From: Pseudomonas syringae CC1557
GTDB taxonomy: Bacteria > Pseudomonadota > Gammaproteobacteria > Pseudomonadales > Pseudomonadaceae
Direction of reading: 5' to 3'
DNA: 64,000 nt
Assembly (NCBI RefSeq): GCF_000452705.1
Contig: NZ_CP007014.1
Span: 3,783,501 to 3,847,500 of the forward strand
A program made the translations under genes and the position numbers. Positions 17,942-29,036 of the stretch are shown here, one piece after another. The first letter of the stretch is position 1, and every line of letters starts with the position of its first letter. The notes under the pieces were generated by a model. The model had not been told where the DNA came from. It ran no database searches and saw only the letters and a list, made by a program, of their open reading frames with translations.

Positions 17942-20101
17942 TTATGGAGTCTGCACCGCAGGCGCATCCACCGGTTTGATCGTGTCTTCCCGAATCACAG
18001 CGCCAAATTGTTGCAGCATCTGCTGGATATACGGATCAGCCTGAATCGAGGCTTCGGCCTGGCGCTGGCGTTCGGCACGCAAGCGCGAGGCGGCCTGGGC
18101 AGGGGTTTCCTGCTCGGGCTTGATCAGCTCGATACTCAGGTTGATCGTACGCCCATGGTACTGGTTCAACGCATCGTTCAGGCGGCGCTGCTGGGTCGAG
18201 TTGAACAGCGCGCTGTGCGCCGGGTCGAGGTGCAGCAGCCAATCGTCGCCATTGACCGCGATCAGCGTGCAGTTGGCGGCGATGCTACCGGTCATGCCGG
18301 AAATCGGCAGCTTAGGAAACACTTCCAGCCATTCGGCAGCAAGACCAGTAGCTGGCATGGCAGCAGGTGCCGGCTCTGGCTCGACCGCCTCCAGCTCGAC
18401 CACGCTTTCATGCGCCAGTTCGTCAAGGTAGCTGTAGGACGCCGGATCGATGTCGATGTCCGGCTCGACGTAATCGTCGTCCGCTGGCGGCTCGTCATCG
18501 CGATCCATCGGCGCTGACAGGTAGGCGGAATCAGGAATCGCTTCGAGCATCGCTGGCGTGGCCTGCGGCTCCTCGACCGGTTGCGAAGCCTCGGCCTCCG
18601 GCGCATCCGGCACAGGGCTGGCTGGCGCAGGGGTCGGCATCGGCGTGAGGTCGGGCTGCTCGGAAACAGTTTCCAGCACTGGCTCGGCTAGCGGTTCGGC
18701 GTCTGGCTCGTCTGGCGCTGCCTCGGGCGTCTTTTCGGCAACCGGCGCTTTGGGTTCATTCCACGGCAGATCGATTTCTTCGACCGGCTCGGGCTTTGGT
18801 GCCGACGGTACGACCGGCTCGGGTTTGACAGTGGCCGCCTGCACTGGAGCAACCGCCGGCGGCAGCGCCTCAAAAGCAGGATCAGGAGCCGCCATGACTG
18901 GCGCTACCTGCGTCGCCGATGTAACAGGTGTCACATCAGCCACTGTTTTTTGGGAATCAACCGTGGCCTGGCTGATCCCCACCGGCTTTAGTGGCTGCCT
19001 GGGCGCGTCTTCGCTGTCGGCCGGTCGGAACGCCAGCATGCGCAGCAGGACCATCTCGAAACCGCCACGCGGATCAGGGGCCAACGGCAGGTCGCGTCGG
19101 CCGATCAGGCCCATCTGGTAATAAAACTGTACGTCTTCGGCAGGCAGCGCCTGCGCCAGGGCCAGCACCCGCTCGCGGTCGCCATGCCCGTTGTCGACGC
19201 CTTCAGGCAAGGCCTGGGCAATCGCCACGCGGTGCAGCACGTTAAGTATTTCCGAGAGCACGCCGCTCCAGTCAGGCCCCTGCTCGGCCAGGTGGCGCAC
19301 CGCCTCCAGCACACCGCGCGCATCGCCTTCGAGCAACGCGGTCAGCACATCGAACACCTGACCATGATCCAGCGTACCGAGCATGGCGCGCACGTCGGCA
19401 GCCATCACCTTGCCTTCGCCGAAGGCAATCGCCTGATCGGTGAGGCTCATCGCATCGCGCATCGAACCGTCGGCCGCGCGCCCCAACAGCCACAGTGCGT
19501 CGTCTTCGAAAGGCACGTTCTCGACGCCCAGCACGTGGGTCAGATGCTCGACCACGCGCTCCGGCGTCATGTTTTTAAGGGAGAACTGCAGGCAGCGCGA
19601 CAGAATGGTCGCCGGCAGTTTTTGCGGATCGGTGGTGGCGAGGATGAACTTGACGTAGGGCGGCGGCTCTTCCAGCGTCTTGAGCAAGGCGTTGAACGAG
19701 TGGCTGGACAGCATGTGCACTTCGTCGATCAGGTAGACCTTGAAGCGGCCACGACTGGGCGCGTACTGCACGTTGTCCAGCAGCTCGCGGGTGTCTTCGA
19801 CCTTGGTGCGGCTGGCGGCGTCGATCTCGATCAGGTCGACAAAGCGGCCTTCGTCGATCTCCTTGCACACCGAACAGGTGCCGCAGGGCGTCGAGGTGAT
19901 GCCGGTTTCGCAGTTCAGGCACTTGGCGATGATCCGCGCGATGGTCGTCTTGCCGACGCCCCGCGTACCGGTGAACAGATAGGCGTGATGCAGACGCTGA
20001 CTGTCCAGCGCGTTGATCAGGGCCTTGAGCACATGAGCCTGGCCGACCATTTCGCGGAACGAGCGCGGACGCCATTTACGTGCAAGAACCTGATAACTCA
20101 T
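17942..20101 (-). CDS. dnaX: DNA polymerase III tau subunit DnaX (possible gamma by frameshift)
   Basis: The clamp-loader ATPase that places the sliding clamp and links the replicase cores. The 719 residues hold Walker A GTRGVGKT (45-52), a zinc module (Cys64, Cys73, Cys76, Cys79), DEVHMLS for Walker B, sensor SRCLQF, and the collar domain up to about residue 370. A long Pro/Glu/Ala linker (about 380-560) precedes the C-terminal tau domains IV-V. At codons 384-386 (CAA AAA ACA) an A6 run is followed by a hairpin; a -1 shift there reads Asn-Ser-Gly-stop and would make a 388-residue gamma-like form holding domains I-III only. Full-length identity is certain; the frameshift is inference. Confidence 0.96.
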   Translation of the reverse strand: MSYQVLARKWRPRSFREMVGQAHVLKALINALDSQRLHHAYLFTGTRGVGKTTIARIIAKCLNCETGITSTPCGTCSVCKEIDEGRFVDLIEIDAASRTKVEDTRELLDNVQYAPSRGRFKVYLIDEVHMLSSHSFNALLKTLEEPPPYVKFILATTDPQKLPATILSRCLQFSLKNMTPERVVEHLTHVLGVENVPFEDDALWLLGRAADGSMRDAMSLTDQAIAFGEGKVMAADVRAMLGTLDHGQVFDVLTALLEGDARGVLEAVRHLAEQGPDWSGVLSEILNVLHRVAIAQALPEGVDNGHGDRERVLALAQALPAEDVQFYYQMGLIGRRDLPLAPDPRGGFEMVLLRMLAFRPADSEDAPRQPLKPVGISQATVDSQKTVADVTPVTSATQVAPVMAAPDPAFEALPPAVAPVQAATVKPEPVVPSAPKPEPVEEIDLPWNEPKAPVAEKTPEAAPDEPDAEPLAEPVLETVSEQPDLTPMPTPAPASPVPDAPEAEASQPVEEPQATPAMLEAIPDSAYLSAPMDRDDEPPADDDYVEPDIDIDPASYSYLDELAHESVVELEAVEPEPAPAAMPATGLAAEWLEVFPKLPISGMTGSIAANCTLIAVNGDDWLLHLDPAHSALFNSTQQRRLNDALNQYHGRTINLSIELIKPEQETPAQAASRLRAERQRQAEASIQADPYIQQMLQQFGAVIREDTIKPVDAPAVQTP
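18918..18952 (-). promoter_or_regulatory. Candidate -1 frameshift signal in dnaX (A6 run plus hairpin)
   Basis: Read on the minus strand: C-AAAAAA-C, then a 7-nt spacer, then a hairpin GATGTGAC-ACCT-GTTACATC (8 bp including one G-U pair). The -1 frame gives AAC AGT GGC TGA. The zero-frame phasing (CAA AAA ACA) is not the classic A-AAA-AAG heptamer, so slippage would rely on AAA to AAA in one site, or on polymerase slippage. Confidence 0.45.
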
Positions 20102-20201
20102 TGAAAACCGTCGCGACTGGTAAGCGGAAGACCGCCAATGCTAGCCGAGCAGGGGCAAAATTGCATCTGGTGTCCGTCTCTATTGTGTCTACGCTAGGCA
20201 A

Positions 20202-20996
20202 ATGAATGTATTGACGCGTCATATTCCGGCTTTTGCAACGCTGCGGCCACTGCGTGGAATCGCGGCGGCTTTGCTGTTGCTGTGTGCCTGTACTGGCAAT
20301 GCTGCGCAGCCCCCGCTGCGCTTTGCAGTGAACGAGGGCTGGACCATGCCGATGATGCAGATCGTCAACTACCAGCCGCGCTCCGGGATCCTGTTCGACA
20401 TCATGCAAAGCATCGCGCATCACGTCGGCCTTGAAGCCGAATACCACATCATGCCGCGCACGCGTATCCAGCAGGCGCTGGAGCGCGGCGAGGTGGACAT
20501 GTATTGTTACAGCGCCCAGGCGTGGTATCCGGACCTGTCCGGCGATTACCTCTGGAGTGCGCCGATCCTTTACCAACGCGACTGGCTGGTCGCCTCCGCC
20601 GAAACCGCTGCCGGTCCGCACCCCGAGCAGTTCGACAATGAAACCGTGGGCACAGTGCTCGGTTACAACTACCCTGCCCTGCAACATCTGTTCGACAACC
20701 ATCAACTGGTCCGTGAAGACGCACGCACCCAGACGCAGACCCTGGGCAAGCTCATGGCCGGACGCTACAACTACGCAGTGAGCAGCGAGTTGATCCTCGA
20801 ATGGGTCAACAAGAGCTTGCCGATCGGCAAGCGACTCAAGCCCATCTCGCTGGTCTCCGAGCAGCCTGCTGCGTGCATGATCCGCAATGACAGCAACCTC
20901 CCGGTAGGCAGGATCCTGCGCACACTGGTGCAGATGCAGCAGTCAGGCGAACTTCAACAAACCATCGACCATTACACCGCCTTGCCGGCGCAATAA
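20202..20996 (+). CDS. Periplasmic solute-binding protein (family 3-like)
   Basis: 264 residues with an N-terminal export signal ending near LLLCACTGNAAQ, which could be a lipobox (LLCAC) or a signal peptidase I site (NAA). The mature part resembles amino-acid-type type 2 binding proteins: LRFAVNEGWTMP at the start, GILFDIMQSIAHHVG, ALERGEVDMYCYSAQAW (fragments), and the switch between domains near VGTVLGYNYPAL. No ABC permease or kinase follows, so it is an orphan; such proteins may be stray transporter components or redox/stress sensors. It is divergent from dnaX. Confidence 0.72.
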   Translation: MNVLTRHIPAFATLRPLRGIAAALLLLCACTGNAAQPPLRFAVNEGWTMPMMQIVNYQPRSGILFDIMQSIAHHVGLEAEYHIMPRTRIQQALERGEVDMYCYSAQAWYPDLSGDYLWSAPILYQRDWLVASAETAAGPHPEQFDNETVGTVLGYNYPALQHLFDNHQLVREDARTQTQTLGKLMAGRYNYAVSSELILEWVNKSLPIGKRLKPISLVSEQPAACMIRNDSNLPVGRILRTLVQMQQSGELQQTIDHYTALPAQ

Positions 20997-21088
20997 CCTT
21001 CAGATTCGCTGTCGCAAAACCGTCATGTTTCACCGCTAACCTCGCCTGAAATCTTTGGTAACACATAACCTCAGGCAGGTATCAGGCG

Positions 21089-22771
21089 ATGAGCGATAGA
21101 CCAGACGACGAAGACAACAACGAAAACCCCAGCCGTCGTCGCTTTCTCGGCGGGATGGCAGCACTGGGCGCAGGCGTCACGCTCAGCGGCTATGTGTCGG
21201 CTCACGAACGGCCGCCTGCCGAGCCAGACCGGCATCACCTCTCCGGACCGGCATTGGACCGGGCCTTGCGTGAAAACGTGAAAACGGTGGTGGTGATCTA
21301 CGCCGAAAACCGCAGCTTCAACAATCTGTTCGGGGATTTCCCCGGGGTGCAGAAGCCGCTGTCTTCGCTCAGGCCTGCCGAGTATCAGCAGCGCGACCGC
21401 AACGGCACGTTGCTCGACAAGCTGCCGCCAGCCTGGGGCGGGGTATTGCAGGTCGGGCCTCAGACGGTCGACGGCGTGACCTATCCGGTCGGCGTGCAGT
21501 TTCAGGAAAACCTGCCCAACGCGCCCTTCCCGCTCAAAGGCCCGAATGCCGAAGACCTGCCGCTGAGCCTGGTGACCCGTGACCTCTGGCACGTCTTTTA
21601 CCAGAACCAGATGCAGATCAACGACGGCAAAAACGACCGGTTCGTGGCCTGGGCCGATGCTGGCGGACTGACCATGGGCAACTACGCGCAGAGCCAGTAC
21701 TCGCTGCGCCTGTGGGACGTCGCCAGAGAGTTCGTACTGTGCGATAACTTCTTCCAGGGCGCATTTGGCGGTTCGTTCCTCAACCACCAATACCTGATCT
21801 CGGCCACCGCGCCGACCTATCCGAACGCCGCCGATTCGGTTGCAAAGTCGCAGATCGCGTCGCTGCAGAGCATGAATCCGCTGGACTCACGCCTTAAACC
21901 GCTGGACAAGTCACCTGCCAGCGCCATGGAAGGTCCGCCGCAATTCGGCCCCAGCGCGATCACGCCGGATGGCTACGCGGTCAACACCATGGCCCCGCCG
22001 TACTGGCCCACCTGGCTGCGCGACCCACAGAACCCTGATTACTCGAAACCGGACCTGGCCAACGTGCTGGTGCCGCAGAGCCACGAGCATATCGGTGACA
22101 AACTGTCGAAAAGGAATGTCGACTGGGCCTGGTACGCCGGCGCCTGGCAAGTGACGCTCGACGAGTTCAAGGACTCTACCGGCATCCCGAAAATCCCTAA
22201 CTTCCAATACCACCACCAGCCGTTCAACTACTTCAAACAGCAAGGCCCGCAGAACCCGACCGAGCGCAAAAAGCGTCTGCGTGACGGTGGTCTGGGTGAC
22301 GAGTCGAGCACCAACCGCTTCCTGGCCGATGCCGAAGCCGGCAAGTTGCCAGCCGTGACCTTCTACAAACCCCAGGGCAACCTGAACATGCACGCCGGTT
22401 ATGCCGACGTGGCCTCGGGTGACCGACACATCGACCGGGTCATCAAGGTACTGCGCAACAGCCCGCAGTGGGACAACATGGTGATTGTCGTCACCGTGGA
22501 CGAAAACGGCGGCTGGTGGGACCACGTCGCACCGCCAAAAGGCGACCGCTTTGGCCCCGGCACGCGTATTCCGGCATTGGTCATTTCACCCTTCGCCCGC
22601 AAGGGCAAGGTGGACCACACGGTTTACGACACCGCGTCGATCCTGCGCCTGATTACCCGCGTCCACGGTCTGGAGAAACTCGACGGCCTGAAACGCCGCG
22701 ACGAAGCCATGATCGCGCGCGGCCAGACGCCCATGGGCGACCTGACCAACGCGTTGCACTTTCCCGCCTGA
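21089..22771 (+). CDS. Tat-exported phosphoesterase (phospholipase C / acid phosphatase AcpA family)
   Basis: 560 residues starting with a twin-arginine signal (SRRRFLGGMAALGAGVTL, residues 17-34), so it is exported folded. The phosphoesterase family motif with the metal-binding Glu-Asn is at VVVIYAENRSFNNLFGDFPG (about 68-87), and later DENGGWWDHV (about 472-481) and GTRIPALVISPFARKG complete the metal site. The protein is shorter than haemolytic PlcH and closer in size to acid phosphatase-like members. Substrate (phospholipid or phosphomonoester) is undetermined. It converges on the MscS gene with a 10-nt gap and stands alone as a transcription unit. Confidence 0.85.
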   Translation: MSDRPDDEDNNENPSRRRFLGGMAALGAGVTLSGYVSAHERPPAEPDRHHLSGPALDRALRENVKTVVVIYAENRSFNNLFGDFPGVQKPLSSLRPAEYQQRDRNGTLLDKLPPAWGGVLQVGPQTVDGVTYPVGVQFQENLPNAPFPLKGPNAEDLPLSLVTRDLWHVFYQNQMQINDGKNDRFVAWADAGGLTMGNYAQSQYSLRLWDVAREFVLCDNFFQGAFGGSFLNHQYLISATAPTYPNAADSVAKSQIASLQSMNPLDSRLKPLDKSPASAMEGPPQFGPSAITPDGYAVNTMAPPYWPTWLRDPQNPDYSKPDLANVLVPQSHEHIGDKLSKRNVDWAWYAGAWQVTLDEFKDSTGIPKIPNFQYHHQPFNYFKQQGPQNPTERKKRLRDGGLGDESSTNRFLADAEAGKLPAVTFYKPQGNLNMHAGYADVASGDRHIDRVIKVLRNSPQWDNMVIVVTVDENGGWWDHVAPPKGDRFGPGTRIPALVISPFARKGKVDHTVYDTASILRLITRVHGLEKLDGLKRRDEAMIARGQTPMGDLTNALHFPA

Positions 22772-22781
22772 CAAAGCGGCT

Positions 22782-23906
22782 TTACGCGTTCGCGTCGGCA
22801 GCTTCCAGCGCGGTAGGCCGTGAGGTTTTCACGGGTGGCAAGGACGCCACATACACCGTGCGGGACGGGAATGCGAAGCGCACTTCCATCTCGGCGAAGG
22901 CTTCCATGATCTCGAGATTGATCGCCTGCTGCACATCCATATAGACGTTGTAGCTGGGGTCGAGCACGATGAAAACGGTCTCGAACTCCAGCGATGTCTC
23001 GCCAAACCCCCGGAAATGCGAGCGGTCGAAGCGCGCTAGCTTTTGCGCATTGATGATCGCCTCGACTTTTTTTGGCACTTCCCGAATCTGATCGACCGAG
23101 CAGTCATAGGTCAGCCTGAAGTCGAACACAATGCGCCGCTCCTGCAAGCGTTTGTAGTTCTGGATGGTGTTGCTGATCATGTCCGCATTGGCCATCACAA
23201 TCTGCTCGCCGCCCAGACTGCGAATGCGCGTGGTCTTCAGACCGATATGCTCCACCGTACCCGCCAACTCCCCAACAACAATGAAATCGCCGATCTCGAA
23301 CGGCTTGTCCACCGCGATGGACAGCGAGGCGAACACATCACCCAGAATGTTCTGCACCGCCAGTGCCACTGCGATGCCGCCCACGCCGAGGCTGGCCACG
23401 AACGCCGTGATGTTGACCCCGACGTTGGACAGCATCGCCATGACCACCGTGGCCCACAGCAACACTTTCGCGCCCCACATACTCAACGTGGCAAGGGCAC
23501 TGCCCTGAAACGTCCCACCCGCGTTGTGACGGATGAAGTAACGCTGCAATGCCAGCGCAATCGCCCGGTTCGCCCACAACCCGACCTGCAAGGCTGCAAC
23601 CACGAACCACAGGCTGCTGACCCGTCCCAGCCAGCGCTCGGGCAAATCGAGCATGCCGACCCCGATCAAAATCGACGCCAGCAGCAACAAGGTATTGCTG
23701 GTGCCCGACAACACTTGCACGACGATGTAGCGCATATGCGTAGTCGGCGCATCCGGTCGCGAACGCATCTTCCTGAGTACAAAACCGATGACACCCCTGA
23801 CCAGAATAAAACTCAGGGTCGAGGCGAAAATGGCGAGTATCCAGTTAGCGAGCGAAATGCCCAGAAATTGCGAGTCTGTGAAAAATCTGATGATGTCCTG
23901 TTCCAT
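22782..23906 (-). CDS. MscS-type mechanosensitive channel
   Basis: 374 residues: five hydrophobic segments up to about 210, the last of them the pore helix of small-conductance mechanosensitive channels (LGVGGIAVALAVQNILGDVFASL in part), directly followed by the beta domain with the signature PFEIGDFIVVGELAGTVEHIGLKTTRIRSLGG (shown in parts) and the C-terminal cage domain. Such channels release solutes on osmotic downshock. It is larger than MscS (286) but much smaller than MscK, with two to three extra N-terminal helices. The acidic tail ends DANA. Confidence 0.88.
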   Translation of the reverse strand: MEQDIIRFFTDSQFLGISLANWILAIFASTLSFILVRGVIGFVLRKMRSRPDAPTTHMRYIVVQVLSGTSNTLLLLASILIGVGMLDLPERWLGRVSSLWFVVAALQVGLWANRAIALALQRYFIRHNAGGTFQGSALATLSMWGAKVLLWATVVMAMLSNVGVNITAFVASLGVGGIAVALAVQNILGDVFASLSIAVDKPFEIGDFIVVGELAGTVEHIGLKTTRIRSLGGEQIVMANADMISNTIQNYKRLQERRIVFDFRLTYDCSVDQIREVPKKVEAIINAQKLARFDRSHFRGFGETSLEFETVFIVLDPSYNVYMDVQQAINLEIMEAFAEMEVRFAFPSRTVYVASLPPVKTSRPTALEAADANA

Positions 23907-24157
23907 CCGGCCCCCGGCTCCAATGCTGCGAGACGCCTGACCGAAAAGCCCGTGACACCCGCAGCGACCTGAATTGCCCCTTGCCGTAAAACGGTTTCAA
24001 GCGACGCGTAAGAGGGTTAGGTGGCGTGTGGGAGTGAGGGTTCAGTCGGATTGGCGGGTGACTTGGCCAACGCGGAACACTGCACAACGCTGAGTCTTGA
24101 AGATGAACAATATGTGAGGGTGTTGCTGCGTCGAGGACCGACTTGAGATTCGTTAAG

Positions 24158-24271
24158 GTGGTAACCCCACCAGCCACACCCCGGCACACAATGTTCCCGC
24201 TGTGGCTGCTTCCTTCCGGATCTGACCAGGTTCACGGGTAATCGTTGCGGGGGGACCGATAGGGTCACCAT
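24158..24271 (-). ncRNA. ffs: 4.5S RNA of the signal recognition particle
   Basis: RNA component of SRP, which binds Ffh. The minus strand contains the universally conserved apical domain ACCTGGTCAGATCCGG and GAAGGAAGCAGCC (the Ffh-binding GGAA tetraloop and symmetric loop), preceded by CCCGCAACG and followed by GTGTGCCGGGGTG as in other gammaproteobacterial 4.5S RNAs. The two ends pair as a 9-bp stem (TGGTGACCC with GGGTTACCA), which defines an RNA of about 112-114 nt; exact mature ends are inferred. Confidence 0.93.
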
Positions 24272-24301
24272 AACGACACTCACCAGTTGGCGAGCCGCGC
24301 C

Positions 24302-24329
24302 ATTGTACCGGTCTTGCGCGAGTTTACAA
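24302..24329 (-). promoter_or_regulatory. Sigma-70 promoter of ffs
   Basis: On the minus strand, TTGTAA (-35) and TACAAT (-10) are separated by 16 nt. Transcription would begin about 25 nt before the inferred mature 5' end of the 4.5S RNA, implying a leader that is trimmed. Confidence 0.6.
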
Positions 24330-24487
24330 CCGTTGTCCCGGATAAAAATTTCGATAGCGCTCAAGCACTTGTGTGCGGGGGCTGAAACGGGAATCCATGT
24401 TCGCCGGTGGCGCTGCAAATCCTCGAAACACCCCGTGATGATCAGGTACTCTGCGCGCCTCAACACTCATCAGCCAGCAGGTTGCTC

Positions 24488-24976
24488 ATGCAGACTCGAT
24501 TGGTCGGCTACGAAGATCTCACTCCCACCCAGTGCCAGCAACTTGAACAGCTGGAGGTCACGCAGGAGCAGACGCAGTTCTCCGGCGACATTTACACCGC
24601 ACTCAATACCCTGCTGGTTAACCCCAATCCGAACGTGCGTGGCTTTGTGCTTCTGGCGGATGAGAGGCCGGTCGGTTTTTTCCTGCTCAAGCGCGGCGAC
24701 TGTCTGCCGCATTGGGCTCAGGAAGACCTCGCTGCGACGCTGCATGCGCTGCAGATCGATCGTCGTGAACAGGGCAAGGGGTTGGGTAAGGCGTGCCTGC
24801 AAGCGCTGCCTGCGGCACTTAAGCTGAAATGGCCGGACATCACGCAGTTGATGCTGTCGGTGGACGCGGACAACAGCGCTGCCATCGGGCTTTATGTGGG
24901 TCAGGGCTGGATAGACACTGGTGAGGCCTATCGCGGGCGGATCGGCTTTGAGCGAAGGCTGGTGCTGACGCTCTGA
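24488..24976 (+). CDS. GNAT family N-acetyltransferase
   Basis: 162 residues of a single GNAT domain: the acetyl-CoA pyrophosphate loop REQGKGLGKACL (about residues 91-102) and the family ending VDADNSAAIGLYVGQGWIDTGE (in part). Starting at MQTRLVGYED removes a 27-residue extension that has no family similarity. The gene begins about 160 nt beyond the divergent ffs promoter. Substrate unknown. Confidence 0.8.
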   Translation: MQTRLVGYEDLTPTQCQQLEQLEVTQEQTQFSGDIYTALNTLLVNPNPNVRGFVLLADERPVGFFLLKRGDCLPHWAQEDLAATLHALQIDRREQGKGLGKACLQALPAALKLKWPDITQLMLSVDADNSAAIGLYVGQGWIDTGEAYRGRIGFERRLVLTL

Positions 24977-24989
24977 TGCAGCTATTGAA

Positions 24990-25021
24990 CAGTGCCTGAC
25001 ACATTGGCGTTTCAGGCACTG
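24990..25021. terminator. Intergenic hairpin between convergent genes
   Basis: A 10-bp perfect inverted repeat (CAGTGCCTGA / TCAGGCACTG, 12-nt loop) between the GNAT stop and the metallopeptidase stop. It has no good T-run on either side, so termination is inferred from position. Confidence 0.45.
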
Positions 25022-25029
25022 CGCGGTTG

Positions 25030-26196
25030 TTACTGAGCCTGCAAGACCTCGTCAGCCTTGCCGCCTGCATCCTGAATCACCAGATGGATGAAGTGCAGCT
25101 TGGCAATCACTGCTGGCGGCAGGACGAACGGATAGAAATCCGGCTGACCCATGCTGCGTGACAGTTCGTTGAGCATGCTCGCCAGTTCGATCCAGGCGTT
25201 GACGAACGACAGAAACGCCGGGCCGCCAGGGTGCTGCGGATCGTAAAGCACTTCCAGCGGGAATGGCTGGTAGTCGAGTTCCATGTCGCGGGCGCTCATG
25301 CCAAAACCCAGCGCGGTATCGACCGCATCCATCATGTGCAGGTAGTGAGCCCAGGTTTCGGCCCAGTCTTCCCACGGGTGCATGGTGGCGTAGGCGCTGA
25401 CGAAGCTTTCCTGCCAGTGGTCGGGCGGGCCGTTCTTGTAGTGATGATCGAGCGCGTCGGCATAGCTGGCACGCTCGTCGCCGAACAGGTTGCGGTAGCC
25501 ATCCTGCCAGCGGGTATCGGCAATCAACCGATCCCAGTAATAGTGACCGACTTCGTGGCGGAAGTGGCCGAGCAAGGTGCGATACGGTTCGTGCATCTGC
25601 ACACGCATCGCTTCACGGTGCGCATCGTCGGCTTCTTCGATGTTCAGGGTGATCAGGCCATTGGCGTGGCCGGTGGTTGGCAGCTTGCCTTCCAGATCGA
25701 CGCCGACAAAATCGAAAGCCAGGCCGGTTTCTTCGTCAAGGCTCTTGGGGATGACGTTCAGCCCCAGGGAGATCAATTGCGCGACCAGACGACGCTTGGC
25801 AGTCTCGACCTTGCGCCAGCGCTCGCCATTTTCGGCAACAGACAGGTCGGGAATGGTGCGATTGAGGCTGCAAGCAACGCAGAACTCACCCGCGTTATGT
25901 TCCGGGAACAGCCAGTTGCAGGCTGCCGGGGTATCGAGGTTGGCGCAACGCCGATACAGCCCGGCACCCGGCTCGTCACTAAGACGCCAGATGGTCGGCA
26001 CCGGGCCCGCTTCAAGCGTAGCGACACGTCCCTGCTCTGGCAGGTAGCCCAGCGCTGCCGAACAGGCGAGGCATTGGGAATTGGGGAAAAACACCGACTG
26101 GCCGCAAGTGCATTGCCACACCTTGCTGTTACGTTTGGTCTCGCCAATAAATGGGGCGGTAATACGTGAACTCAATTGCTCGAAAAAGCGATACAT
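25030..26196 (-). CDS. Putative zinc metallopeptidase with N-terminal zinc ribbon
   Basis: 388 residues. An N-terminal four-cysteine ribbon (CTCGQSVFFPNSQCLAC, residues about 26-42) precedes a central zincin motif HEVGHYYWDRL (HExxH, about 225-235) with further His/Glu residues downstream (HPWEDWAETWAHYLH) that could be the third zinc ligand. This matches the uncharacterised zinc-binding metallopeptidase family (Peptidase_Mx type). No signal peptide, so probably cytoplasmic. The start has GGGAG 9 nt before it and replaces an 8-codon extension. Its substrate is unknown. Confidence 0.75.
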   Translation of the reverse strand: MYRFFEQLSSRITAPFIGETKRNSKVWQCTCGQSVFFPNSQCLACSAALGYLPEQGRVATLEAGPVPTIWRLSDEPGAGLYRRCANLDTPAACNWLFPEHNAGEFCVACSLNRTIPDLSVAENGERWRKVETAKRRLVAQLISLGLNVIPKSLDEETGLAFDFVGVDLEGKLPTTGHANGLITLNIEEADDAHREAMRVQMHEPYRTLLGHFRHEVGHYYWDRLIADTRWQDGYRNLFGDERASYADALDHHYKNGPPDHWQESFVSAYATMHPWEDWAETWAHYLHMMDAVDTALGFGMSARDMELDYQPFPLEVLYDPQHPGGPAFLSFVNAWIELASMLNELSRSMGQPDFYPFVLPPAVIAKLHFIHLVIQDAGGKADEVLQAQ

Positions 26197-26358
26197 GGCG
26201 ATCTCCCGGTGACCTTGCATGGACTAGATCATGCCGACGCTTCAGGGGTTCAAAATATTATCGGGCGGCATGCATGGAACGTATTGACGGCATATTGTTG
26301 GTCTAAAACGGTGCACCAGGAGCGTGTGATGCGGAGTATCAGGAATGAGATATTTGTA

Positions 26359-26517
26359 ACTCTCGTGCCAATGCTCCGTGTTGGAATGCTGTTCAGGACG
26401 CTCCGCGTCCCTGTTTGCGACGCAGAGCGTCGAGAAAGGCATTCCACTGGAGCGTCACTCAAGATCGGACGCAGAGCGTCCAGAACTACATGCGACGCGG
26501 AGCGTCGCATGATAATC
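26359..26517 (-). repeat. Dispersed palindromic multi-hairpin repeat, copy B
   Basis: The longest copy (about 158 nt), in minus orientation beginning 25 nt after the ligA stop. Reading on the minus strand: TATCATGCGACGCTCCGCGTC, TTCTGGACGCTCTGCGTCCGATCTTGAGTGACGC (split here for length: GGACGCTCTGCGTCC core) and further hairpins built from GACGCTCTGCGTCG and GGACGCGGAGCGTCC. It occupies most of the 346-nt gap between ligA and the metallopeptidase gene; nothing else coding is seen there. Confidence 0.8.
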
Positions 26518-26542
26518 AGGGCATACTGAGCGTCGGCCTTCC

Positions 26543-28950
<2,408 letters not shown>

Positions 28951-29036
28951 TCTGTTGGTTCTGTTCTATGGCGATCCAGCTCCCCTTGAAGACACGCCAG
29001 GGCGCGATTTCAGCCAGGGAGCTATCCAGAAAGCGC

